DNA of 64,000 nucleotides, taken from positions 88,607 through 152,606 of the forward strand of contig JAURZE010000028.1 in NCBI GenBank assembly GCA_030653545.1, written 5' to 3'. This document shows positions 19,587-27,842 of the stretch, in pieces; within the stretch, counting starts at the first letter, position 1, and each line of letters begins with the position of its first letter. The notes below the pieces were generated by a model. The model was not told the origin of the DNA. It ran no database searches and was given only the letters and a program-made list of their open reading frames with translations. Source of the DNA: Nitrospira sp. (lineage in GTDB: Bacteria; Nitrospirota; Nitrospiria; Nitrospirales; Nitrospiraceae). Position numbers and translations under genes: made by a program.

Positions 19587-20054
19587 ATGGGTGCTACTCT
19601 ATCTCCCTTAAGGGTACGACGCAACCTCTGGCACCTGAGTCCCTTGATGCAGCGCCGGATCATCGACGACAAAGGCGCATCGTGCGGCGGCGCAGCCTGG
19701 CTTGGTACTATCATGCTCGACAGCGCCGTCTTCGACCTCGTCGAGATCATGCAGGGAAAACATCACAGGATTTATGATCGTGCATTCGGCAAGGACAGCA
19801 AGTTCTGGAGTGAGGCGTCGCCCTACCACCGGCTGACGACCGCACCAGCGCCGATGTTGCTGGTCTGCCCCACACAGCGCAGCGACGCCTGCCCACAAGC
19901 CCAACCATTTGCGTCGAAGGTCGTCAAATTAGGCGGGCGAGTCGTGGTGCTACCGGTGGATATGAAGCACGGCGAGCTGAATAAAGAGCTGGGCCTCCCC
20001 AGCGACTACACCACCACGGTCGAAGGGTTCATGCGCTCGCTCGGCCTGGCCTGA
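19587..20054 (+). pseudogene. C-terminal remnant of an alpha/beta hydrolase (esterase)
   Basis: The frame codes for a recognisable C-terminal half of an esterase: LDSAVFDLVEIMQ, FWSEASPYHRL, APMLLVCPTQRSDACPQAQPFA and a final VLPVDMKHGELNKELGLPSDY with the catalytic His and likely acid region. The N-terminal half with the HGG oxyanion motif and GHSAG nucleophile elbow is absent, and the first 35 residues do not resemble the family. There is only a 46-base gap to the divergent lipoprotein, so the missing half is not nearby in another frame. I call it a 5'-truncated gene. Confidence 0.6.
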
Positions 20055-20130
20055 AAACGGGCCCGACTGGCAGGGATGTCGAAGATCTTAAAAGCAATTT
20101 TTGGCGTAGGCACAAGACCCCGCATTTAAT

Positions 20131-21027
20131 TTATTCTTCCGTAAAATAATCTGAGTCGATCCGTTTTATTTCGAAAGTCGCAGTCGTAGTTGTTCCCAAT
20201 CCTTGATCAATCATCAATTCCGCAAGCATCCGTCCATCGATCAAAATGACTTTGGGATCTATAGTTTCAACATATCGCTTGGCGTCATCTGAAAACTTGC
20301 TAGTCGTTATAAATACACCCTTCTTTGCCCGCTTGCCGTGAAGTGCTCCGACAAACCTCTGTACTTCTGGCCTTCCAACCGAACCTTCCCAACGCTTGGC
20401 TTGAAGGTACACCAAGTCAAGCCCAAGTCGGTCTTCCTTAATGATTCCGTCAATGCCTTCATCTCCGCTACCACCGATAGACCTCCCGGCATCGGCACGA
20501 GATCCCCCATAGCCCATTGCAACCATCAGATCGACGACAAGCCTCTCAAAGAACTGTGGTGAGTTACTCGCAATTCTCTGGACGATCTGACTGGCTAGGT
20601 CACTCCGAATACTTTCGTAGGACTTTTGGAGCGTTTCTTCTGGTGTCTCACTAGTTGGCTCTACCTCTTCTTCCTTTGCCGCCCTGGGTTTATGAAATTC
20701 AACAAACTCCGGGTACTGGTTGAGAATCCTTATGTCTATTCTTTTATGCCCTACCTTATGAAGATCCAGTCCACGCTGAGTCACTTTGAAATACCCTCGG
20801 CGAGATGAATCGAGAACCTTGGCCTGCACAAAATAGCTCTTTGCCCAGGCGACACGATTATCGAACTTCCTTTGAGTTCCGCTTGGAAGTAACTCGTTCA
20901 GGTCTTCCTCTGAAAGAGCCATAATTTTAGCAATATACTCGCGAGCCTCCTGAATCGAGTGCTCCTTCCCATCCGCAGCAAGATCCAGCATTGGTCTGAA
21001 AAAGCTCTGGAAATCTGGTACAGGCAT
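20131..21027 (-). CDS. mrr: Mrr-type restriction endonuclease
   Basis: 298 residues. The N-terminal half is the winged-helix Mrr_N domain (PDFQSFFRPMLDLAADGKEHS... and the LLPSGTQRKFDNRVAWAKSYFVQAKVL block). The C-terminal half is the PD-(D/E)xK nuclease: GGSGDEGIDGIIKED, LVYLQAKRWEGSVGRPEVQRFVGAL and GVFITTSKFSDDAKRY, with catalytic Asp and QAK. Mrr is a type IV enzyme that cuts methylated DNA. No methylase or partner is present. Codon use and base composition are visibly AT-richer than in neighbours, which with the flanking repeats and esterase remnant suggests horizontal acquisition. Confidence 0.9.
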   Translation of the reverse strand: MPVPDFQSFFRPMLDLAADGKEHSIQEAREYIAKIMALSEEDLNELLPSGTQRKFDNRVAWAKSYFVQAKVLDSSRRGYFKVTQRGLDLHKVGHKRIDIRILNQYPEFVEFHKPRAAKEEEVEPTSETPEETLQKSYESIRSDLASQIVQRIASNSPQFFERLVVDLMVAMGYGGSRADAGRSIGGSGDEGIDGIIKEDRLGLDLVYLQAKRWEGSVGRPEVQRFVGALHGKRAKKGVFITTSKFSDDAKRYVETIDPKVILIDGRMLAELMIDQGLGTTTTATFEIKRIDSDYFTEE

Positions 21028-21059
21028 AAGACGTATCCTTTCGCTGAGGAGACTCTATG

Positions 21060-21141
21060 CTGCGACCCTGGGGTTGAGGAGGAAGCTACGTAGAGAATGC
21101 TTTCGATGCGAGAACGCAGCTGGCGGTCTTTTTCAGCGTCC
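21060..21141 (-). repeat. Dispersed structured repeat, copy R4 (partial, inverted)
   Basis: Read on the minus strand it starts GGACGCTGAAAAAGACCGCC, continues with AGCTGCGTTCTCGCATCG and a CTACGTAG core, and then decays. The first 38 bases match copy R3 with about six differences. The distal arm is missing. It overlaps the 5' flank of mrr and ends two bases before the TPR gene's stop. Confidence 0.6.
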
Positions 21142-21143
21142 TG

Positions 21144-22181
21144 CTAATCCGGAACCTGCCCTTCCTGGAACAGCTGATTCATGATGGCATTGCGCATTTC
21201 TGGGTCGCGGTAGTGCTTCACGGCTTTGGTGTAGTTTTCCATCGCGCTCTGGCGCTTGCCGCGGATGGCGTAGAGTTCGGCGATGCCGTGGTAGGCCCGG
21301 GGGTCTTCGTCGTTGCACTTCAGAGCGCGGCTGAATAATTCCTGCGCGTCCTGGAACTGCCGCTTTCTGAGCGCGAGCCAGCCGAGCGCCGAATGCGCCG
21401 AACCGAACTCGGGATTGGCTTCCTGCGCGTCACGATAAGACCGTTCGGCCAAATCCAACCGCCCGCGCGTTTCATACAACCCGCCCAACGCGAAGTGCAC
21501 TTCGGCATCTTTCGGATTCAGTTTCAACGCCGTCTTATACGACTGCACGGCCGGTTCCATCTTGCCTTGTTCCGCCAGAGCGCAGGCGAGATTGGCGTGG
21601 GCGATATGATCTTCTGGATTGAGCTTGATGACTTCGCGATATTGCGGGATGGCCATTTCGAGCCGGCCCTGCTCCTGATAGGCCACGCCGAGATTGGTGC
21701 GGGCCGGGGCGTATTCCGGAGCGAGCCGCACGGCTTCGCGATATTCTTTGATCGCCATTTCGAGATGATTCGCCCGCTCATGGATCTGCGCGAGAAAGTA
21801 ATGCGGGTAGGCGGACTCAGGGGTGAGCTTCGCCGCTTCTTTGTAGGACTTCATGGATTGTTCCGACTCGCCGGATTGAGCGAGGAACAGGCCCATGATC
21901 AGATGGGCGTGGGCATTCTCCTGCTGCCGCCCGACGAAGGCTTCCACCCACCGCTTGACCTCGGCAATGTCATCGGCTTCGTGCAGACAGCGCGCATGCG
22001 CCTGCCAGGCCTCGGCAAACTGTCCGCGCACGAGATGCACGGCGTTCATCGCAAAATGCGGGCGGGGATCTTTTTCCACCCCCGTCGGAAGATGGCGGGC
22101 CCAGGCCAGGGCCTCTTGCTCGGCGACGTCCCATTGCCCGGCGAGGAGCGCTGTTTCACATGGTGTTTGATGATCGGGCAT
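21144..22181 (-). CDS. Tetratricopeptide repeat protein
   Basis: 345 residues. From about residue 95 to 330 it consists of roughly seven 34-residue TPR units with the family spacing of Gly8, Ala20 and Pro32, for example YPHYFLAQIHERANHLEMAI, APARTNLGVAYQEQGRLEMA and AHANLACALAEQGKMEPAVQ. The first 90 residues are not repeats and contain several His and Trp. There is no signal peptide, so it is probably a cytoplasmic scaffold. It follows the ThyX-like gene by 13 bases on the same strand, so the two are likely co-transcribed. Confidence 0.85.
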   Translation of the reverse strand: MPDHQTPCETALLAGQWDVAEQEALAWARHLPTGVEKDPRPHFAMNAVHLVRGQFAEAWQAHARCLHEADDIAEVKRWVEAFVGRQQENAHAHLIMGLFLAQSGESEQSMKSYKEAAKLTPESAYPHYFLAQIHERANHLEMAIKEYREAVRLAPEYAPARTNLGVAYQEQGRLEMAIPQYREVIKLNPEDHIAHANLACALAEQGKMEPAVQSYKTALKLNPKDAEVHFALGGLYETRGRLDLAERSYRDAQEANPEFGSAHSALGWLALRKRQFQDAQELFSRALKCNDEDPRAYHGIAELYAIRGKRQSAMENYTKAVKHYRDPEMRNAIMNQLFQEGQVPD

Positions 22182-22194
22182 GGCGTATCGGAAT

Positions 22195-23682
22195 CTATCT
22201 GGTCAAGGTGTCTTCGATATCGGGGGATGTGGCCTGGATACGGTCTCCGAGCATCGGATACCGCGCGGCCAGCTTCTGTTTCATCAGCCAGGCGACGGTG
22301 CGATAGGACCAGTGGCCCTTCACGCCTGAGCGAAGCTTGGCGATGTATTCGGCCTCGGCATAGTCCATCTTGAAGAGGCAGCGGACTTTGAACCCGAAGG
22401 GGATGGCATAGAGCGACCCTTCAGCGCTGGTCTTCTTGAGCTGTTCGATGTCGATGCGGACGGCATCCATGGCCTGCCGGTATTCTGAATCCAGGCCCGC
22501 CTGCACCAACGGCGGCGGCACGTCGTAGCCGTGGATCGTCGTGAAGTTCTGCTGGATCTGCTGGCAGCGCCGGTGCCGGTGCATGTCGCGCCAGCCGCCG
22601 ATGTCCATCAGGATGTCGAAGGTGAAGGCGTAGCCGCTGCGGAATTCCTTGATCAGTTCGTCGTAGGGACCCCGTGCACTCATGCCGACGTCGATGGCAT
22701 CCTGCTTCTGCTTGTCGGTCCAGTCGCGAACGACGGCGAGGATCTTGCGATACGGCGCGTGCGTCGCGCGATAGAGTAATGTCGTGACGATTTCATCGAT
22801 CGGGTCGTGGCCTTCGATCAGCTCGACCGATTCCTGTTCGCCCCAGGTTGACGGTTGATCCAGGCCCGTTCCCTTGAGGGCCCCTTTCGCGTACCGGCCC
22901 AGCTCCTGATACACCGAGGATTGATAGTCGTTCGGCTTGGCATGGCGCGCGAGAGTCGGAGCCATCGGCTCGGTCATGCCCGCCGCCTGGCCGCTCAACT
23001 CGCCCCACACGTTCATGGGGGCGCGCTGGCAGGCATCCTTGAGGTCGTCGGCAATGAGGCGCAGCTCCGGCAATTGCGAAGAGAGCAGGCGCGTGATCTG
23101 CTTTTCCAACGTCCTGATGCTCACGACCTGCCCGACGTTGGTCTTCGCCGCCAACGGCAGGAGATAGCGCGTGACGTCGAACGCCCGCGCAGCAATCGTG
23201 CGTTGGTAATCGGCCGGCTTCATCGATTCGGGGCGCGGTTCGCGCTCGGTGAGAAACTGGGTCAGCTGTGGATGCAGGAGACGATAGACCTCGGACAGGC
23301 TCCGCAAGATCCCTTCGTAGGTGCCTTCGGTCTCCGTCCCGCGCAGGGAGTCCGGGATATACCAGCTGCCCGAGGCAAAATTTTGATAGCGGCTCGATTT
23401 CGCCTGCCCGTCCCACAACGGTTCGTCTTCGAGGCGGATGGCGGCGAGTTCGGAAATGTTTTCAAAACAGATGATGACGTGGCCGAGGTCGGCGATCGAC
23501 GCATGGCCGTAATCGAAATAAAACTGGTCCCAGAATTTTTCCGACGAGTGGCCGTGGACCCACTTGATGCTGCTCTCGATGGAGTCGGGCGAGCGGCTGT
23601 ACCGCGCCAGGGCATAGGCGGATTTCTCCGGTGGCATGGGCGCCACGGCGATCACGCGCCGGCTGGATTGATCCTGACTCAT
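22195..23682 (-). CDS. Double-length ThyX-like protein (tandem FAD-dependent thymidylate synthase fold)
   Basis: 495 residues, about twice a normal ThyX. The first half contains the ThyX-like YDYGHAS-type segment (YFDYGHASIADLGHVIICFENIS), KSSRYQNFA and ARAFDVTRYLLPLAAKTNVGQVVSIRTLEKQI. The second half again has LLYRATHAPYRKI and the RHR segment DMHRHRRCQQIQQNF, then AEYIAKLRSGVKGHWSYR. The canonical ThyX signature RHRxxSxNxxSxR is not intact in either half: the second keeps RHR but lacks the serines. ThyX makes dTMP using FAD and methylenetetrahydrofolate; whether this protein does so is uncertain. Confidence 0.7.
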   Translation of the reverse strand: MSQDQSSRRVIAVAPMPPEKSAYALARYSRSPDSIESSIKWVHGHSSEKFWDQFYFDYGHASIADLGHVIICFENISELAAIRLEDEPLWDGQAKSSRYQNFASGSWYIPDSLRGTETEGTYEGILRSLSEVYRLLHPQLTQFLTEREPRPESMKPADYQRTIAARAFDVTRYLLPLAAKTNVGQVVSIRTLEKQITRLLSSQLPELRLIADDLKDACQRAPMNVWGELSGQAAGMTEPMAPTLARHAKPNDYQSSVYQELGRYAKGALKGTGLDQPSTWGEQESVELIEGHDPIDEIVTTLLYRATHAPYRKILAVVRDWTDKQKQDAIDVGMSARGPYDELIKEFRSGYAFTFDILMDIGGWRDMHRHRRCQQIQQNFTTIHGYDVPPPLVQAGLDSEYRQAMDAVRIDIEQLKKTSAEGSLYAIPFGFKVRCLFKMDYAEAEYIAKLRSGVKGHWSYRTVAWLMKQKLAARYPMLGDRIQATSPDIEDTLTR

Positions 23683-23826
23683 CGACCCGAAGACCTCACG
23701 AGGCTGCTGACAATCACGAGGGCCGAACTATACCCCCCGACTGTCTGAGGCGCAAGGCCGCTCCGTTGACTTGGCTCAGAATGCGCCGCTATAGTCCCGA
23801 CGTTTTGCGTATGGTGAGGATCGACG

Positions 23827-25089
23827 ATGATCAAAGGCATCAAGGGCGTCAAAGATCTGCTTCCGGAAGAGACCCCGCGCTGGCGCCTCATCGAAGAGAA
23901 GGCGCGGTTCTGGGCCTCGACGTTCGGCTTTCACGAAATCCGTGTGCCGATTTTCGAAGTGACAACGCTCTTTGCCCGCAGTATCGGGGCGTCGACGGAC
24001 ATCGTCGAAAAAGAAATGTATACGTTTCAGGACCGGGACGGCACGTCGCTGACCTTGCGCCCCGAGGGAACGGCCGGAACGGTCCGGGCCTACATCGAAC
24101 ATAATCGCGCGGCCGATCCGCTCCCCCAGAAATATTGTTACCTCGGGCCGATGTTCCGCCACGAGCGGCCGCAAGCCGGGCGTTTGCGGCAATTTCATCA
24201 GTTCGGCGTGGAATCCTTCGGCATGGCCGATCCGCGGGCGGATGTTGAAACGATCGCCTTGCTCTGGCAGTTGCTTTCCGATCTGCAACTCCCCGCGCTG
24301 ACCCTGGAAATCAATAATCTCGGGTACACGAGCGACCGGGAGGCCTATCGACCGGTTCTGGTGGCTTATCTCCGCCAACAGGAAAGCCAGCTCTGTGCCA
24401 ATTGCGTCCGGCGCATTGAGACGAATCCCTTGCGCGTGCTGGATTGCAAGGTGCCGGCCTGTCGAACCGCCACAGATGCTGCGCCGACGCTGGCCGGTTC
24501 GATGGCGGAACCGGCCACGACCTATTTTACGAAGGTGCTGGAGGGGCTTCAGGCGATCGGCATTCCCTATCAGTTGAATCATCGACTGGTCAGGGGATTG
24601 GATTATTACTGCCTGACGACGTTTGAAGTCACGACCACCAGTTTAGGAGCTCAGAACGCGGTCGGCGCCGGTGGGCGCTATGATGGTCTGGTTGAGACCT
24701 TGGATGGCCCTAAGACGCCGGCTGTCGGCTTCGCGGTGGGAATTGAGCGTATCTCTATGATGCTGCCGGAAACCGTTACTCCGCCCTCTGTCGGAGATAA
24801 GACGGTCTATGTAGCGGCTTTCGGCGACCGTGCCGCCCTTGAAGGATTGAAGATTCTCCAAGACCTCCGTCTGGCCGGTATTCGAGCGGTGACGGATTTC
24901 CGTTCAGCGACCTTGAAAGCTCACCTCCGCCAGGCGGATCGTTTTACTTGTCGCTATACCCTTATTCTCGGTGATGACGAACTCGATAAAGGTTCAGCCA
25001 TTCTCAGAAATATGGAAACGAAAGATCAACAAGATCTTCCTCTTCCAACGATTGTCGCCGCTCTTTCCGCACGAGTTCTGACCTCCTAA
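23827..25089 (+). CDS. hisS: Histidyl-tRNA synthetase
   Basis: 420 residues, class II synthetase. Motif 1 lies in the N-terminal GIKGVKDLLPEETPRW region; motif 2 is the FRHERPQAGRLRQFHQFGVE block; the two HisA signatures are LVRGLDYYCLTTFEV and GAGGRYDGLVE; motif 3 is AVGFAVGIERI. The C-terminal anticodon domain follows from about residue 330. It charges tRNA-His in the cytoplasm. It is the first plus-strand gene after a run of minus-strand genes, so gene direction switches at about 23.75 kb, close to the origin. Confidence 0.96.
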   Translation: MIKGIKGVKDLLPEETPRWRLIEEKARFWASTFGFHEIRVPIFEVTTLFARSIGASTDIVEKEMYTFQDRDGTSLTLRPEGTAGTVRAYIEHNRAADPLPQKYCYLGPMFRHERPQAGRLRQFHQFGVESFGMADPRADVETIALLWQLLSDLQLPALTLEINNLGYTSDREAYRPVLVAYLRQQESQLCANCVRRIETNPLRVLDCKVPACRTATDAAPTLAGSMAEPATTYFTKVLEGLQAIGIPYQLNHRLVRGLDYYCLTTFEVTTTSLGAQNAVGAGGRYDGLVETLDGPKTPAVGFAVGIERISMMLPETVTPPSVGDKTVYVAAFGDRAALEGLKILQDLRLAGIRAVTDFRSATLKAHLRQADRFTCRYTLILGDDELDKGSAILRNMETKDQQDLPLPTIVAALSARVLTS

Positions 25090-25196
25090 TTCACCAGTTT
25101 TTGCGGTTGACTTTCCCTTCAAAAATTCGTAGGCTCACCCTCTGGATAATTATTATAAGTCGTTGATTATTTAATATAAATATCTGTGAATTACCT
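25090..25196. other. AT-rich spacer before the DsrE-like genes
   Basis: This 107-base gap is markedly AT-rich in its second half (about 25145-25185), unlike the GC-rich surroundings. It has a DnaA-box-like TTATCCAGA on the minus strand (about 25142-25150) and a TTGACT at about 25108. It may be the promoter region of the three small genes that follow, or an auxiliary part of the replication origin. Confidence 0.35.
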
Positions 25197-25517
25197 ATGA
25201 ATTCAAAGAAGCTCGGACTGCTTCTTTCAGTCCCTCCGACACATAGAAGCGTGGAGACGGTCTATCGTCTGTCACGCGCGGCTCTTGAGCGCAAGACCGA
25301 GGTGTATTTGTACCTCATCGACGAAGGGGTAAAGAATATTTCCGACGCCCGGTATCAGGAACTGGCGACGGATGGTGTGAAGCTCTTTGCCTGCGCCTAT
25401 GGATGCCAACAGCATCATGTCTCGACCGATGGGATCCATTCCAAGATCTCGTTATGCGGACTGGTTGTCCTCTCCGGGATTATCGATGCCTGTGATCAAT
25501 TTTTAGCCTTTACCTGA
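25197..25517 (+). CDS. DsrE/TusD-like small sulfur-relay protein
   Basis: 106 residues with the DsrE-fold alternation: KLGLLLSVPPTHRSVETVYRLSRAALERKTEVYLYLIDEGV, then VKLFACAYGCQQHHVS and a SLCGLVVLSGIIDACDQFLAF end. The FACAYGC segment is at the place where the active Cys of TusD/DsrE sits. TusBCD proteins relay sulfur to tRNA thiolation, and DsrEFH serves sulfur oxidation. Two further family-like genes follow at once, so this is a three-gene DsrEFH/TusBCD-type set. Its role in this organism is unknown. Confidence 0.7.
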   Translation: MNSKKLGLLLSVPPTHRSVETVYRLSRAALERKTEVYLYLIDEGVKNISDARYQELATDGVKLFACAYGCQQHHVSTDGIHSKISLCGLVVLSGIIDACDQFLAFT

Positions 25518-25538
25518 TTTGAAGGTCTCTACCCGACG

Positions 25539-25880
25539 ATGGCGAAGAAAATTGCTGTGGTGATCAGAGAAGATCCCCGTCAAACCCACCGGCCAGTGGA
25601 AGCCCTGCGTATTGCGCTCGGACTTGTCGCCGGGACCCATGACACGACTGTGGTACTTCTCAATGAGGCAGTTCGACTGCTTTCAGACGATCTCGACGAT
25701 GTGATTGATATGGAGATTCTAGAAAAGTACCTCCCGTCAATTGAACATCTTGAGATGCCATTTATCGTGCAATCGGATGCCGATCGATCGTTGATACAAA
25801 GTCAGTTTGCTGTCCAATATCAGACGGCTGACTCTATTCGACACTTTTTGACGGACGTCGATCGAACTCTGGTGTTTTGA
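25539..25880 (+). CDS. DsrE-fold protein (TusC/DsrF-like), cysteine-free
   Basis: 113 residues. The N-terminus (KKIAVVIREDPRQTHRPVEALRIALGLVAGTHDTTVVLLNEAV) is a clear DsrE-like alpha/beta unit; it resembles TusC/DsrF in size and gene order. It contains no cysteine, so it cannot carry a persulfide and would be a structural partner of its neighbours. It lies 21 bases after the preceding gene and 22 bases before the next. Confidence 0.65.
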   Translation: MAKKIAVVIREDPRQTHRPVEALRIALGLVAGTHDTTVVLLNEAVRLLSDDLDDVIDMEILEKYLPSIEHLEMPFIVQSDADRSLIQSQFAVQYQTADSIRHFLTDVDRTLVF

Positions 25881-25902
25881 TCTTCACTGTAAGGGGAACG
25901 CT

Positions 25903-26136
25903 GTGGCAGCCTGTCTGTATCTTCTCCGGGAGCCTGTAACGGGGATCGAATCCAGTCTTTTCACCTCTCAGGAGTCCGGATATGTACTTCTAGAAGAAGG
26001 ATTGCCTGCTTCTTCTACCAGCTTTGCCGAGCATGTGCGGAAAGACGGTCGAAACGACTCTTTAACTTCCGTCAAGGTAGCGGACCAAGATCTCTTGGAT
26101 TTGGTGTTTGCCCATACGAAGGTTATTCTGCTCTGA
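25903..26136 (+). CDS. TusB/DsrH-like small protein
   Basis: 77 residues from a GTG at 25903 with AAGGGG upstream. The sequence MAACLYLLREPVTGIESSLF and YVLLEEGLPAS, ending VADQDLLDLVFAHTKVILL, has the size and secondary structure order of DsrH/TusB. The only cysteine is Cys4. Assignment leans on position as the third gene of a DsrE-F-H-like set and is tentative. It is the last gene before the origin region. Confidence 0.55.
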   Translation: MAACLYLLREPVTGIESSLFTSQESGYVLLEEGLPASSTSFAEHVRKDGRNDSLTSVKVADQDLLDLVFAHTKVILL

Positions 26137-26474
26137 CTTCTTATTATCTTTACCAAGATAAGAAACTCGTAGGAGTAGTCGGAGTCGTAGTAGTAAGAAG
26201 AATAGTGGGAATAGCTCGTACGTTGTTGGAAAGATAGAACAATAGAGACAGACTCCTGTCTGATGAGTTTGTGGATTTCCTCTGTATGAACCGCCTGAGT
26301 TGGGTGGTATAGGGTGTGTGTAGAAGTGGATAAGGAAAATCCAACTCGACAATATACGGGGGTACGTGGTAATCAGCGATTCCTTTCAGGTCAGAAATTA
26401 CTCGGAATTTTGAAGAGGGATGCCAGGTTGTCCACAGGTGTGTATAAGCCTGTGTATAGGAATTTTAAAGGGTT
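26137..26474. other. oriC: Probable chromosomal origin of replication (oriC)
   Basis: A gene-free, AT-richer gap directly upstream of dnaA. DnaA-box-like 9-mers are at 26325-26333 (TTATCCACT, minus), 26428-26436 (TTGTCCACA, plus), 26439-26447 (TTATACACA, minus) and 26451-26459 (CTATACACA, minus). An AT-rich stretch lies at about 26134-26166. From 26170 to 26214 runs a register of triplets mostly of the form TAG/GAG/TAA/GAA, resembling a DnaA-trio element. The dnaA start is preceded by AAAGGG, and the promoter probably overlaps the proximal boxes, which would allow autorepression. Confidence 0.75.
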
Positions 26475-27815
26475 ATGAGTATCGACACGGTTTGGCAAGA
26501 GGCGCTTCACTTTATCCAAGGGAAGGTACCGAAGCAGGTGTACGACACCTGGTTCACTCCGGTACACCTGGATCGGATTGAGGACTCGACAGCCCATATT
26601 GGTGTTCCGAATAAGTTCTTTGGCGATTGGCTGGGCACCCACTATGGTCCGCTTCTCGCCGAAGCGGTCTCGGCTGCGCGTGGAGGTGGAGATGTCGCCG
26701 TCTCTTTCCTGGTCGATCAGAAATCGGCCAAGCAGCAGGATCAGGCTGCGGTCGCGACGGCTGCCAAGACCGTCACCCAGCCTAAGCCGCGGCGGGGGAT
26801 TCAGCTCAACCCCAAGTACATTTTTAAGAATTTTGTCGTCGGCGCCGGGAACCAGTTCGCGCATGCCGCCTGTATGGCGGTTGCTGAACAGCCGGGGAAA
26901 GCGTACAACCCCCTCTTTATCTATGGGGGGGTGGGGCTTGGAAAGACGCACTTGCTGAATGCGATCGGCAATCATGTGGCGGAACGAACCGATCTCCGGA
27001 TCGCCTATCTGACGACCGAGCAATTCACCAACGAGGTCATCAACTCGATCCGCTACGACAAGATGATGGACTTGCGGAAGCGCTATCGGCATATCGACAT
27101 GCTGATGATCGACGACATCCAGTTTTTGGCCGGCAAAGAGCGGACGCAGGAAGAGTTCTTTCATACGTTCAATGCGTTGTACGAAGGACACAAACAGATC
27201 GTCCTCTCCAGCGACCGGTTTCCGAAAGACATGCCGGATATCGAAGAGCGGCTCCGGTCCCGCTTCGAATGGGGGCTCATCGCCGACCTGCAGCCGCCCG
27301 ATGTTGAAACGCGGATCGCCATCTTGCGGAAGAAGTCCGAGGATGAGGGGATCCAGCTTCCCGAGGATGTGATCCAGTATCTTTCGACCACGCTGAAGAG
27401 CAATATTCGTGAGCTCGAAGGCAGCCTGGTGCGATTGGGAGCCTTTGCGTCGCTCACGGGGCAGAAGATTACGCTGGAGATGGCCAAGACGGTCCTGCGC
27501 GATCTCATCGGCGACAAGAAGAAGATCGTGGCGATGGAAGATATCCAGGATGTGGTCTGCACCCAGTTTCACGTGAAGATCAACGAGCTGAAGTCCCGCC
27601 GTCGAAGCAAGACGCTGGTCCATCCGCGGCAGATCGCCATGTATCTCTGCCGCGAACTGACCGATGCCTCGTATCCGGAGATCGGCCGTCATTTCGGCGG
27701 CAAGGACCATACGACGATTATCCATGCCTGCCGCCAGGTGGCGAAGGCGAAGGACGCGGATCCGGCCATGCAGACGACGTTGGAAAAACTGAAGGAACAG
27801 ATCCTACGGGGTTGA
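26475..27815 (+). CDS. dnaA: Chromosomal replication initiator DnaA
   Basis: 446 residues with the standard four domains. Domain I begins VWQEALHFIQGKVPKQVYDTWF. A variable linker extends to about residue 110. The AAA+ domain has NPKYIFKNFVVGAGNQFAHAA, Walker A GGVGLGKTHL, Walker B MLMIDDIQFLAGKERTQEEFF and sensor regions. Domain IV has RRRSKTLVHPRQIAMYL and the DnaA-box-binding signature GGKDHTTIIHACRQV. It opens the origin and recruits the helicase. The DnaA-box cluster immediately upstream supports both the call and the origin assignment. dnaN follows after 27 bases. Confidence 0.97.
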   Translation: MSIDTVWQEALHFIQGKVPKQVYDTWFTPVHLDRIEDSTAHIGVPNKFFGDWLGTHYGPLLAEAVSAARGGGDVAVSFLVDQKSAKQQDQAAVATAAKTVTQPKPRRGIQLNPKYIFKNFVVGAGNQFAHAACMAVAEQPGKAYNPLFIYGGVGLGKTHLLNAIGNHVAERTDLRIAYLTTEQFTNEVINSIRYDKMMDLRKRYRHIDMLMIDDIQFLAGKERTQEEFFHTFNALYEGHKQIVLSSDRFPKDMPDIEERLRSRFEWGLIADLQPPDVETRIAILRKKSEDEGIQLPEDVIQYLSTTLKSNIRELEGSLVRLGAFASLTGQKITLEMAKTVLRDLIGDKKKIVAMEDIQDVVCTQFHVKINELKSRRRSKTLVHPRQIAMYLCRELTDASYPEIGRHFGGKDHTTIIHACRQVAKAKDADPAMQTTLEKLKEQILRG

Positions 27816-27842
27816 GGTCGTCCTGTTGAGGGAGAAGACACT

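Noticed and set aside
26161-26220. Triplet-rich tract upstream of dnaA as a CRISPR or simple microsatellite
   Set aside because: There is no repeat-spacer arrangement and the triplets vary; its position between AT-rich DNA and DnaA boxes fits an origin element better. I saw no CRISPR array elsewhere in the window.
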